Source: JAKQIM01 sp029557965 (GTDB taxonomy: Bacteria; Chloroflexota; Anaerolineae; Anaerolineales; UBA4823). From it: DNA of 64,000 nucleotides. Below, piece after piece: positions 7,585 to 15,812 of the stretch; the stretch's first letter is position 1; the number at the start of each line of letters is the position of its first letter. Under the pieces are notes generated by a model. That model saw only the letters and a list, made by a program, of their open reading frames with translations, searched no databases and was not told where the DNA came from. A program made the position numbers and the translations under genes. The stretch covers positions 78,507 to 142,506 of the forward strand of contig DAOQUL010000003.1 of the NCBI GenBank assembly GCA_035341015.1, given 5' to 3'.

Positions 7585-9336
7585 CTAGGATGGGTTGGAT
7601 TTCCAGATCTTGAATTCTTTTAGACTTGATCCGCCAATGAATTCGCGCAGGATCGAGTTATCTGGCAGCAGTTCGGTGGTGATCGGTTCGAACCATTCCA
7701 GCAAGGCCAGTAGGCGCTTGGCCTCGATATGTTCTGGGGTGGCGAAGGGCACCTGGCGCAAGAGGGGTTCGGCCAGGGCTTTGAGGGCCGAAAGTTCGTA
7801 AGCCAGGGCCGAGTTGAACATGACGTCGGCGTTTTCTTGGTAGGGGAAGATGTTGCGCTTCTCGCCGCGGCGGACCGATTCCCAGCGCTGGATGGTGTCG
7901 CGGGCGGTATAGCCGCGCTCGCGGGCATCGCGGACGATGCGCCGGATGAGGCGGGTGTCGGTGGTAGAGATGCGGTTGTGACGATCGAGGTTCAACTGCG
8001 TGAGCGCAGAAGCGTACAGGCGGAAGGTGTGTTCGACGGGGAAATCAGGCAGCAGGGCGGGGTTCAGGCCGTGGATGCCTTCGAGGATGATGACCTGCCC
8101 GGGCTGGAGCTGGATCTCTTCGCCGGGTTCAGAGCGGCCCTTCTTAAAGTCGAAGTGAGGGATGCGAACCACCTGGCCCTCTACCAGCAGGCGCAGGTCG
8201 TGGGCCAACTGGCGGGTATTGAGGGCGCCGAGGGATTCGAAATCGGGCTTGCCTTCTGCGTCCAGGGGGGTATGCTCACGGTCAACGAAGTAATTGTCCA
8301 TTTCCAAGGGGTAAGGCGAGATGCCCTGCGACAGGAGCTGGATGGTGAGACGCTTGGAGAGGGTGGTCTTACCGCTGGAGGATGGCCCTGCAATGAGGAT
8401 GATGCGCACCTGGTTGGGAGAACCGGGCTGGCAGCGGGCGTTGATCTGCGAGGCGATGTCGGCGACATGCTGTTCGTGGAGGGCCTCAGAGACCAGGATA
8501 ACCTCGTTGATGCGCCCGGCCTGGATGGCGTCATTGAGCGCGCCCACGCTGGCAATCCCCAGGCGGTTGAGCCATTGGCCGTAGAGCTTGAAGGTTGCTA
8601 GCAGCTTGGAATACTCGGGCATGGGGAGCAGGCGGGTGGGGTTGTGGCGGCGAGGAAAACGCAGGGTGAAGCCGCCATTGACCAATTCCAGGTTGAACCA
8701 GCGCAGGTAACCGGTGGAGGGCACCATGTAGCCGTGGTAATAATCTTGGTGGTCGTTGATGCGGTAGAGGGTGAGGTAATCCTTCTGGCGGTGGGCAAGC
8801 AGGCGGGCTTTGTCGTCGTAGCCCTTGGCCTGGAAGTAAGCAATGGCTTCAGAGATGGGGGCCTCGCGTTTTAAGAAGGGTAAATCTGCGGCAACCAGGG
8901 CGCGCATTTGGGCCTCTAGCTGTGCCAGTTCTTCTTCGTTGAGCGGAGGGCGCTGCTTGACCTCGCAGTAGTAGCCGCCGGATGAGATCGAATGGTCGAC
9001 CGTTAGCACGGCCTCGGGGAATAGTTCTTCGAAGGCCGCATCCAGCAGGAATGTGAGGCAGCGGCGGTAGATGAGCATGCCATCCGACTCGCCCATGGTG
9101 ACCGGCTTAACGCGCGATTCCATTTTGATGGGGTAGGTCAGCTCGCGCAGCTCGCCGTTAACCACGGCCCCCACGATGGGGTTGGCTTCGCCTTCTTCAG
9201 TATTTTGAATGACTTTGAGGAATTCGCCGATCGCAGCGCCGCGCGGTCCAGAAATCACTCTGTCATCGGGGAGATGGATTTCGACTGTGGAACTGGGAGA
9301 AACGAGTGAGAAATGATTTGAATTGGGGGTGTTCAT
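7585..9336 (-). CDS. TGS-domain nucleoside (uridine-type) kinase
   Basis: The 583-residue protein combines an N-terminal TGS-like domain (about 15-80) and a threonyl-tRNA-synthetase-like SAD region (TVDHSISSGGYYCEV) with a C-terminal uridine kinase/phosphoribulokinase-type P-loop domain. The Walker A motif GPSSSGKTT lies near residue 315, followed by EMDNYFVDR and the ILEGIHGLNP segment typical of uridine kinases. It probably phosphorylates a nucleoside; the tRNA-synthetase-like N-terminus may sense or bind a ligand, but its role is unclear. The family is widespread but little studied. It precedes the FKBP gene. Confidence 0.87.
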   Translation of the reverse strand: MNTPNSNHFSLVSPSSTVEIHLPDDRVISGPRGAAIGEFLKVIQNTEEGEANPIVGAVVNGELRELTYPIKMESRVKPVTMGESDGMLIYRRCLTFLLDAAFEELFPEAVLTVDHSISSGGYYCEVKQRPPLNEEELAQLEAQMRALVAADLPFLKREAPISEAIAYFQAKGYDDKARLLAHRQKDYLTLYRINDHQDYYHGYMVPSTGYLRWFNLELVNGGFTLRFPRRHNPTRLLPMPEYSKLLATFKLYGQWLNRLGIASVGALNDAIQAGRINEVILVSEALHEQHVADIASQINARCQPGSPNQVRIILIAGPSSSGKTTLSKRLTIQLLSQGISPYPLEMDNYFVDREHTPLDAEGKPDFESLGALNTRQLAHDLRLLVEGQVVRIPHFDFKKGRSEPGEEIQLQPGQVIILEGIHGLNPALLPDFPVEHTFRLYASALTQLNLDRHNRISTTDTRLIRRIVRDARERGYTARDTIQRWESVRRGEKRNIFPYQENADVMFNSALAYELSALKALAEPLLRQVPFATPEHIEAKRLLALLEWFEPITTELLPDNSILREFIGGSSLKEFKIWKSNPS

Positions 9337-9406
9337 TTGACCTTAAGATGCCTTGGTTTAGTGGATTTCAGGGTCTTATTGTAACACAAGGGCCGAAGTT
9401 ACGAAA

Positions 9407-9446
9407 ATGAGCGTAGGGCTGTGCGTTGGCACAACCCTACGCTCAT
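9407..9446. terminator. Hairpin terminator downstream of gcvPB
   Basis: ATGAGCGTAGGG (9407-9418) pairs with CCCTACGCTCAT (9435-9446), extended inward by four more pairs after one mismatch, with a 6-nt loop. It lies between the end of gcvPB and the start of the nucleoside kinase gene, both minus strand. Confidence 0.6.
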
Positions 9447-9469
9447 CTTAAGGGCTCTCGCCTGAGGGG

Positions 9470-10942
9470 TTACTCTCGATCTAAAGCCGATACACCACAG
9501 CACAGCACCAGTTCTTTGGCGGCTTTGACTTCGTCAACACGCCCGACCGGGGTGTTGTGCGGGGCATCTTTGAGCAGCTGCGGATTGGTATGCGCTTCTT
9601 CGGCGATCTTGAGCATGGCATCGGCAAAAGTATCCAGGGTTTCTTTGCTTTCGGTTTCGGTGGGCTCGATCATCAGAGCCTCGTGAACGATGAGCGGGAA
9701 GTAGTTGGTTGGCGGATGGAATTTGTAATCCATCAGGCGTTTGGCGATATCCAGTGCGTGAACATCGGGCACTTCGGGCCAGCGGCCTTCAAGGACAAAT
9801 TCGTGCATGCAGACGCGGTCGTAAGGCAGGTGGTAGGTATCTCTAAGGCGAGAAAGCAGGTAGTTGGCGTTCAGCACTGCCATCTCGGCAATCTGGCGCA
9901 GACCCTGGGCCCCGTGCATGACCAGGTAGGTGTAAGCGCGCACAGCCATGCCAAAGTGACCGTGGAAGGCTTTGACACGCCCGATGCTCTTGGGCGGCTG
10001 GACCAGGCCGTAGAGGGGCGGGGTCTCTTCATCGCCCATGTCGATCACATCGACGATGGGGCCGGGCAAGAAATCGACCAGGTTTTCGGCCACGCCCACC
10101 GGGCCAGAGCCAGGGCCGCCGCCGCCGTGTGGGGTGGAGAAGGTCTTGTGCAGGTTATAGTGCAGCACGTCAATGCCCAGGTCGCCAGGGCGGACGATGC
10201 CAAGCAGGGCGTTCATGTTGGCGCCATCGCCATACACCAGTCCGCCGGCCTGGTGCACCATGCGGATGACCTCTTCGACGTTCTCATCGAACAGCCCCAG
10301 GGTGTTGGGGTTGGTGAGCATCAAGCCAGCCAGGGTGTCATCACATTCCAGCTTGAGGGCTTCGAGGTCCACGTTGCCGCGGGCATCCGACTTTAGCTCG
10401 ACCACGCGCAGGCCGCTCATGGCAGATGTGGCGGGGTTAGTGCCGTGGGCAGAATCGGGGATGAGGATCTTATCGCGCTTGTGGTCGCCGCGGGAACGGT
10501 GGTAGGCGCGGATGATGAGCACGCCGGTCAGTTCGCCGTGAGCGCCGGCGGCAGGTTGGAGCGTGATGCCGGCAAAGCCGCCGATTTCCTTGAGCCATTC
10601 TTGCAGGTTATACAGCAAGACCAGGCTGCCCTGTACGGTTTCGACGGGCTGGAGGGGGTGGGCGTAGGCAAAGCCCGGCAGACGGACGGTCTCTTCATTA
10701 ACCTTGGGGTTATACTTCATGGTGCAGGACCCCAGGGGATAGTAACCCGTATCAATGCTGTAGTTCAACTGCGAGAGACGGGTGTAGTGGCGGATGACTT
10801 CCAGCTCTGACATTTCTGGCAGGGGAAGCTCATCGCGCAGCAGGCCGGCAGGCGGCAGGTCTGACAGGGGGACATCGGGCTGGGGGAAGCGGATGCCCTG
10901 GCGGCCAGGGACAGACAGATCACACAACTGTGGTTCACCCAT
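9470..10942 (-). CDS. gcvPB: Glycine dehydrogenase (decarboxylating) subunit 2
   Basis: The 490-residue protein is the PLP-carrying subunit of the split P-protein. The PLP lysine is in NLHKTFSTPHGGGGPG, with GANMNALLG and PNTLGLFDENV upstream. Together with subunit 1 it decarboxylates glycine and passes the aminomethyl group to the lipoyl arm of GcvH. It is the last gene of gcvH-gcvPA-gcvPB and overlaps the end of gcvPA by 8 nt, indicating translational coupling. Regulation is by the glycine riboswitch upstream of gcvH. Length and motifs are normal for the two-subunit enzyme. Confidence 0.96.
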   Translation of the reverse strand: MGEPQLCDLSVPGRQGIRFPQPDVPLSDLPPAGLLRDELPLPEMSELEVIRHYTRLSQLNYSIDTGYYPLGSCTMKYNPKVNEETVRLPGFAYAHPLQPVETVQGSLVLLYNLQEWLKEIGGFAGITLQPAAGAHGELTGVLIIRAYHRSRGDHKRDKILIPDSAHGTNPATSAMSGLRVVELKSDARGNVDLEALKLECDDTLAGLMLTNPNTLGLFDENVEEVIRMVHQAGGLVYGDGANMNALLGIVRPGDLGIDVLHYNLHKTFSTPHGGGGPGSGPVGVAENLVDFLPGPIVDVIDMGDEETPPLYGLVQPPKSIGRVKAFHGHFGMAVRAYTYLVMHGAQGLRQIAEMAVLNANYLLSRLRDTYHLPYDRVCMHEFVLEGRWPEVPDVHALDIAKRLMDYKFHPPTNYFPLIVHEALMIEPTETESKETLDTFADAMLKIAEEAHTNPQLLKDAPHNTPVGRVDEVKAAKELVLCCGVSALDRE

Positions 10943-12284
10943 TCGACACCTCCCGTAAAGCCTCTACCAGCGTTTCAATTTCTTCGTGCGAGTTCATCTC
11001 AGTGACAGCCACCAGCATGTGGTGGGTGAGGGCGGGGTAATCTTGGCTTAGATCGTAGCCGCCCAGGATATCGTGCTCGAGCAGGAGATCGTTGATCTCG
11101 GCAACCGGGAGGGGGCATTGGATCACAAATTCATTGAAGAAGGGTGCGCCAGACCAAAGCGAATATTTGGGCAGATCGTGGATGCGGGCCGCGGCGTGGT
11201 GGGCTTTGTGATAGTTCAACTCAGCCACCTGGCGCAGTCCGTTTTTACCCAGCAGGCTCATATAGACGGCCGAGCCAAGGGCCATGAGGCCCTGGTTCGA
11301 GCAGATGTTGGAAGTGGCTTTTTCGCGGCGGATGTGCTGCTCGCGGGCGGTGAGGGTGAGCACGTAAGCCAGTTGGCCGCGGTTATCTATCGATTCACCT
11401 ACCAGGCGTCCAGCCATCTTGCGGACGAATTCTTTGCGGGTGGCAAAGAGGCCCAGGTAAGGGCCGCCGAAGGACATGGGGATGCCCAGCGGCTGGCCTT
11501 CGCCGGTGACGATATCAGCGCCCATCTGGCCGGGGGTTTTTAACATGCCAAGGGCCATGGGGTTGATGGCTACGCAGAGTAAGGCGCCGGCAGCATGGGC
11601 GGCTTCAGCCAGGCTGGTGTAATCGTAGACGCGCCCGAAGAAATCGGGGTACTGGACCACCACCAGGGCGGTTTCGCCGTCGATGAGGGGTAAAAGGGCC
11701 TCGGGGCCGGCATTCAGGTCGCTTTCGGGGCCATCGCCCACCAGTTGCAGGGGGCTGTCGGTGCTGTAGGTGCGCACAGTCTGGCGGTACTGCGGGTGCA
11801 GGGCCGGCGACAGCACGATCTTGGCGCGCTTGCCGCGGAAGTTGGCGTAGGCCATGTTGACGGCCTCGGCCACGGCGGTGGCGCCATCATAATGGGAGGC
11901 ATTGCTGACATCCATGCCGGTCAGCGCGGCCACCAGGCTTTGGTATTCGAAGATGGCTTGCAGTGTGCCCTGAGAAAGCTCGGGTTGGTAAGGGGTGTAG
12001 GCGGTCAGGAATTCGCCGCGGCGCAAAACTGCATCGACTGCAGCAGGTACGTAATGGTTATAAGCACCTGCGCCTAAGAAGCAGACCAGGTCTCGGGCCG
12101 ATTCGTTGGCCCAGGCCAGGTTTTGCAGCTCAGCAACGGCTTCCATTTCGGTCTCGGCCGGCGGCAGTGCCAGGTCGGGGAAGCGGTGTTTGGCCGGAAC
12201 AACCTTGAACAGATCGGCCAGGTGGTCAATGCCGATGGCACGCAGCATTGCCTCCCGGTCGGCATCAGTATGAGGAGTGAACAT
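10935..12284 (-). CDS. gcvPA: Glycine dehydrogenase (decarboxylating) subunit 1
   Basis: The 449-residue protein is the N-terminal half of the glycine-cleavage P-protein. It contains FLGAGAYNHYVPAAVD, the TAYTPYQPELSQGTLQAIFEY-type block (seen around residues 94-115) and MSFGGPYLGLFATR, all typical of GcvPA. It forms the active decarboxylase with GcvPB, encoded immediately downstream with an 8-nt overlap. It starts 8 nt after the gcvH stop. The split arrangement is common in thermophiles, Gram-positives and Chloroflexota. Confidence 0.96.
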   Translation of the reverse strand: MFTPHTDADREAMLRAIGIDHLADLFKVVPAKHRFPDLALPPAETEMEAVAELQNLAWANESARDLVCFLGAGAYNHYVPAAVDAVLRRGEFLTAYTPYQPELSQGTLQAIFEYQSLVAALTGMDVSNASHYDGATAVAEAVNMAYANFRGKRAKIVLSPALHPQYRQTVRTYSTDSPLQLVGDGPESDLNAGPEALLPLIDGETALVVVQYPDFFGRVYDYTSLAEAAHAAGALLCVAINPMALGMLKTPGQMGADIVTGEGQPLGIPMSFGGPYLGLFATRKEFVRKMAGRLVGESIDNRGQLAYVLTLTAREQHIRREKATSNICSNQGLMALGSAVYMSLLGKNGLRQVAELNYHKAHHAAARIHDLPKYSLWSGAPFFNEFVIQCPLPVAEINDLLLEHDILGGYDLSQDYPALTHHMLVAVTEMNSHEEIETLVEALREVSNG

Positions 12285-12292
12285 AGGTGTTG

Positions 12293-12685
12293 TTAACCCT
12301 GGGATTCGACGTGGGCGCCGTATGCAACGGCATCCATCAACGGCTTAAGCTCGGCAGGATCACTCAGCTCGATCTTGATGATCCAGGCGGCTTCGTAGGG
12401 GCTGCTGTTGATGACTTCGGGGGCAGCGCCCAGGTCTTCGTTGATGGCTACGATCTTACCGCTGACGGGGCTGTAAACATCGGCAGCGGCTTTGACCGAT
12501 TCGATGGTAGCGATGGTATCGCCTTGTTTGATCTCGTCGCCTTCGGCAACGACAATTTCAGCGAAGACGATATCAGAAAGCTGGTTTTGGGCATAATCCG
12601 AAATTCCGACCGTGCCGGTGCTGCCTTCGACCAGGATCCACTCGTTACTTTCGGCAAACTTCAAATTGGCGGGAATGTTGCTCAT
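12293..12685 (-). CDS. gcvH: Glycine cleavage system H protein
   Basis: The 130-residue protein is the lipoyl carrier of the glycine cleavage system, shuttling the aminomethyl group from P- to T-protein. The lipoylation lysine is in TIESVKAAADVYSPVSG, and the start WILVEGSTGTVGISDYAQ is typical. The start at 12685 is chosen because AGGAGG precedes it at ideal spacing. A reading beginning at 12739 would start inside the riboswitch expression platform. It heads the gcvH-gcvPA-gcvPB operon. The partner T-protein is fused to SHMT at 2500-5658; no L-protein gene lies in the window. Confidence 0.96.
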   Translation of the reverse strand: MSNIPANLKFAESNEWILVEGSTGTVGISDYAQNQLSDIVFAEIVVAEGDEIKQGDTIATIESVKAAADVYSPVSGKIVAINEDLGAAPEVINSSPYEAAWIIKIELSDPAELKPLMDAVAYGAHVESQG

Positions 12686-12729
12686 GGAAATACCTCCTGT
12701 GAAAAATGGTTTGTAGGGTTTAAAGAACG

Positions 12730-12759
12730 AGAGGCACACGGCATGAACCGCGTGCCTCT
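12730..12759 (-). terminator. Riboswitch expression-platform terminator
   Basis: On the minus-strand transcript the arms at 12748-12759 and 12730-12741 form a 12-bp stem with one G-U pair and a 6-nt loop, followed by CGTTCTTT. The 5' arm shares bases with the 3' strand of aptamer 2's P1 stem (12755-12760), so the two are mutually exclusive. Glycine binding should prevent the terminator and turn the operon on. Confidence 0.7.
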
Positions 12760-12960
12760 GTCATGGACCTGAGAGATTCGCGCGGCCGGATAAGCGGCAG
12801 GCGTTTGCCCCATCGGTGCAGCGGGCGGGTGTACTGCCGCGCGGCTTTCCAGAGGTGAGCGAGGACAGAGTCCTTTTACCTGAGAGATTCGCCTGGCTTT
12901 GCCTTGCAGACAGGTTTGCACCTTCGGTGCCCGGTTTTTGAGGCCGGGTCTCTTCTCTGC
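12755..12960 (-). promoter_or_regulatory. Tandem glycine riboswitch
   Basis: Two glycine aptamers lie head to tail in the gcvH leader. Aptamer 1 (about 12960-12863) and aptamer 2 (about 12855-12755) each carry the conserved CACCGA core with GGxGCAAA and the GAATCTCTCAGGT segment. The P1 stems are GCAGAG/CTCTGT and CCTCTG/CAGAGG. A terminator overlapping P1 of aptamer 2 follows, consistent with glycine-dependent activation of gcvH-gcvPA-gcvPB. Confidence 0.93.
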
Positions 12961-12980
12961 GCTCGTTGAATTACGCTATC

Positions 12981-13009
12981 ATTTTAACGGTGAAATATCG
13001 AAATAACAA
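12981..13009 (-). promoter_or_regulatory. Promoter of the gcv operon
   Basis: On the minus strand, TTGTTA (complement of 13004-13009) and TAAAAT (complement of 12981-12986) are exactly 17 bp apart. Transcription would start near 12974, just ahead of aptamer 1. The -35 box overlaps the hairpin behind the DUF4870 gene. Confidence 0.72.
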
Positions 13010-13046
13010 GGGTGAAGCCAGTGCCAAAGCACGGCTTCACCCTTGT
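13006..13046. terminator. Hairpin terminator behind the DUF4870 gene
   Basis: ACAAGGGTGAAGCC (13006-13019) pairs with GGCTTCACCCTTGT (13033-13046). On the minus strand TTATTT follows, a weak U-tract. The stem shares sequence with the gcv -35 box. Confidence 0.55.
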
Positions 13047-13082
13047 GGGGTACAAACGAGGCGAATCAACCAGAAAGGTTGC

Positions 13083-13397
13083 TTATGCCCAGCCCTGGTT
13101 CTTGATGAAATCGGTAATGACCGGGACCTGCACCATCTCGCCTTGGTAAGCTTTGTAGGCGAAGAAGAGCATGACCAGCCAGATAATGGCGCCGCAGCCA
13201 AACAGCGGCAGGAGGACAATGTAGATGATGCCGAGGATCAGCGATTGGACAGCGTGGAACTTGATGAAGGGGCGAGCTTTCTTGTCTTCCATCAACAGCA
13301 GGATGATGGACACGAGGGGGGAGAATACGTAGGCCAGTGCCGACCAAAGCTTATCGTCGCTGGTGATCTCGGGGGATGGGGTTACGGGTGTTTCCAT
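13083..13397 (-). CDS. DUF4870 (Tic20-like) small membrane protein
   Basis: The 104-residue protein has the DUF4870 pattern. An N-terminal WSALAYVFSPLVSIILLLM helix is followed by KFHAVQSLILGIIYIVLLPLF, then a third hydrophobic segment around residues 68-84. Three transmembrane helices are expected. DUF4870 proteins are distantly related to the Tic20 family, but their bacterial role is unknown. An AGGAGGTAATAA-like site precedes the ATG at 13397. It stands alone on the minus strand upstream of the gcv operon. Confidence 0.84.
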   Translation of the reverse strand: METPVTPSPEITSDDKLWSALAYVFSPLVSIILLLMEDKKARPFIKFHAVQSLILGIIYIVLLPLFGCGAIIWLVMLFFAYKAYQGEMVQVPVITDFIKNQGWA

Positions 13398-13538
13398 TTG
13401 TTATTACCTCCATGGTGGTTTGGATAAATTAGCCGGCATGATTGCCGTATGGCTTATAAGAAAGATTGTACATCAAAAACCCTTGAAAAGGCAAGCTATT
13501 TCACATCCAGTTTTTATAACCCCGGCAAGGCGGGCGGG

Positions 13539-14921
13539 TTACGCTGTGGTGAGGTTGTGGACCCATTTTTTGGAGCGGTAGCGCTGCAGGCCGAAGATGA
13601 ATTTGTTGATCTCATCGCCCATGACCAGTAAATAGACCCAGTAAATGGGCAGGTGGAAGACGAAAGCACCCAAGAGGGCCAGGGGCACACCCACCACCCA
13701 GATCGATCCAACATCAAGTAAGAAGGCAAACTTGGTGTCGCCCCCGCTGCGGAAGATGCCGACATAGAGCACCATGTTGGCTGAACGCAGCCAAAGCATG
13801 GTGGCGATGACCCACAGAATCCGCAGGGCATATTGGGCCACAGCGGGGGATACTTTGTAGGGCAGCAGCATCCAGCCAGAGCCGGCCCAGACCAGTACGC
13901 CAACCACCAAAGAGCTGAACATGGCCAGGGCAATGGCATTCCCGGCATAACGGAAGGCTTTTTTCTCGTCGCCTGCGCCGATGACGTTGCCAACCAGGAT
14001 GGCACAGGCGTTGCCGATGCCGATGAACATCACAATCGCCAGGCCATCAAAGGTTGAGGCGATGTTCATGGCGGCGATGGCATCGGTGCCCACGTGGGCG
14101 TAAATGGCATTATAGGTAGTGATGCCCAGGGACCAGAACACTTCGTTGAACATCACGGGCAGCATGCGGCGCATTACCCGCCCGATGAAGGCGCGATCGA
14201 ATTGGAATAGCTCGGCTGGGCGAGCGGCGGCAGGCGTTTTGAGCCGGTAAGACAGCCACAGCAAAACGCTGCATTCGAGGATGCGGGCGATGGTGATGGC
14301 TACGGCGGCCCCGTTGATGCCCAGGGCTGGCAGGCCCAGCTTGCCGAAGATGAGCGTATAGCTCAGCAAGGTGTTGACGCTCAATGCGCCGACGCTGACG
14401 ACCATTGGCAGGCGCACATTGCCCGTGCTGCGCAGCACAAAGGCGTAACAGAATGTGAACAGGGTGAATGGGAAGCTGATCACATAAATGCGCAGGTAGG
14501 GAACCCCTAGTTCGAGCACCGCGGGATCGGTGGTGTAGAAACCCAATGCCATCTGGGGGAAGAAAAGCCCCAGGCTGGTGAAGAACAGCGTGCCTGCCGC
14601 CCCCACAATGAGCGACAGCCCCATGACGCGGCGGATGTTGGGGACATCGGCCTTGCCCCAATATTGGGCCATGAAGATAGCCGCGCCGCTGTTGGTGCCA
14701 AAGAGCAGGAGGTTGAACAAGAAGTAGACCTGGTTGGAAAGCCCCACCGCAGCGACAGAGGTTTCGCCAAGCTGACCGACCATAATGCTGTTGACCAGGT
14801 TGAGGGATGACATGATGAACTGTTGAGCGATGATCGGCAAGGCGAGCTTGAAGAGGCGTGAGAAGAACTCGCGGTCTTGGATGAAATCTTTAAACCAGGT
14901 GTGGGTGTTGGCAAGCAGCAT
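13539..14921 (-). CDS. MATE-family multidrug efflux transporter
   Basis: The 460-residue protein has about 12 hydrophobic segments and the MATE repeat pattern (LALPIIAQQFIMSSLNLVNSIMVGQLG at the N-terminus, and a second MatE half beginning near LPVMFNEVFWSLGITTYNA). Such transporters export cationic drugs or metabolites using sodium or proton gradients. The length is normal. It lies 44 nt downstream of the membrane-protein gene at 14966-15775 on the same strand. The substrate is not predictable. Confidence 0.93.
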   Translation of the reverse strand: MLLANTHTWFKDFIQDREFFSRLFKLALPIIAQQFIMSSLNLVNSIMVGQLGETSVAAVGLSNQVYFLFNLLLFGTNSGAAIFMAQYWGKADVPNIRRVMGLSLIVGAAGTLFFTSLGLFFPQMALGFYTTDPAVLELGVPYLRIYVISFPFTLFTFCYAFVLRSTGNVRLPMVVSVGALSVNTLLSYTLIFGKLGLPALGINGAAVAITIARILECSVLLWLSYRLKTPAAARPAELFQFDRAFIGRVMRRMLPVMFNEVFWSLGITTYNAIYAHVGTDAIAAMNIASTFDGLAIVMFIGIGNACAILVGNVIGAGDEKKAFRYAGNAIALAMFSSLVVGVLVWAGSGWMLLPYKVSPAVAQYALRILWVIATMLWLRSANMVLYVGIFRSGGDTKFAFLLDVGSIWVVGVPLALLGAFVFHLPIYWVYLLVMGDEINKFIFGLQRYRSKKWVHNLTTA

Positions 14922-14965
14922 GGTATGACCTTGTTGTTTGGAGGGTTAACAGCACTGGCGGGGGG

Positions 14966-15775
14966 CTAGTATTCGCCTTCGAACAGGAAGACCAGGGGGG
15001 CGGTGCGGGCGTAATGGATGAGGGCTTTGCCGGGTGCAACGGTGCCGTAGGTGTGTGCCTGGGCCGTGATGGTTTGGAGACTGCCATCGGGGCGTTGGGC
15101 CTCGAATTGGACCGTGACATGGTGGCGGGTGAGGGTTTCGCCCATCAGTTTGACCGTGCGGCGCTCATCTTGCAGCACCCTGGCCTGGGTTCTGACCTGA
15201 GAGCGGCGGTAGATGAACCAGGTGCGCAGGCGGCTGGCCAGGAAGAAAAACGCCAGTAAAACGAAGCACAGCGCATAGCCATCGTATTCTGCCGGAGAGC
15301 CCTGGATATAGCGGCTCAGACTGGCAGGGGCGATAGCCAGCCCAACCAAAAATATTAAGCCCAGCATCACCAGGGCAAAGAAATCGGCCGCATCGCTGGG
15401 AGGCTTGCGGCGGGTTCGAACAGGCTCTTGGCGGATGCGGCGCTCTAACCAGGCCCAGCCGGCGGCAGTGAGGGCCAGGCCGAAGAACAGGGGGAGCAGG
15501 CGGCGCAATGCCAGCCCGGCAAGGGGCAGGGTGGATGTGGCAGCCCAGGCAGGCAAGAGTAAGATGCCCATCAAAACGGCCAGCCCATTGAAGCCTAACA
15601 GCCAGGTGAGCAGGCTGTGCTTGCGGCGCAAGCCGTTCAAGAACATGGTAAGCGCCCATCCTGCCAGGTTGAATGGTAGGATGACGAAGGGGCCGTAGTC
15701 TGCCATCAAGATATAGGCAAGAAAGGTGGCGAGGAAAATGCCCACCGTGCGCCAAAAAAGAGCGAGATCTGCCAT
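14966..15775 (-). CDS. Hypothetical multi-pass membrane protein
   Basis: I do not recognise this 269-residue protein. It has about five to six hydrophobic segments. Two are at the N-terminus (about 8-45), two in the middle (about 58-110), and two flank a short loop (about 134-185). A soluble C-terminal domain of about 80 residues begins YRRSQVRTQARVLQDERRTV and looks like a small beta-rich fold. The start at 15775 (MADLAL) is preferred. The reading from 15826 would overlap the divergent EamA gene start and carries a non-hydrophobic extension. It precedes the MATE gene, so a role linked to transport or the envelope is possible. Confidence 0.72.
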   Translation of the reverse strand: MADLALFWRTVGIFLATFLAYILMADYGPFVILPFNLAGWALTMFLNGLRRKHSLLTWLLGFNGLAVLMGILLLPAWAATSTLPLAGLALRRLLPLFFGLALTAAGWAWLERRIRQEPVRTRRKPPSDAADFFALVMLGLIFLVGLAIAPASLSRYIQGSPAEYDGYALCFVLLAFFFLASRLRTWFIYRRSQVRTQARVLQDERRTVKLMGETLTRHHVTVQFEAQRPDGSLQTITAQAHTYGTVAPGKALIHYARTAPLVFLFEGEY

Positions 15776-15812
15776 CGTGCTGAATCTTACCACAGCATGG
15801 TATGATTGGAGG

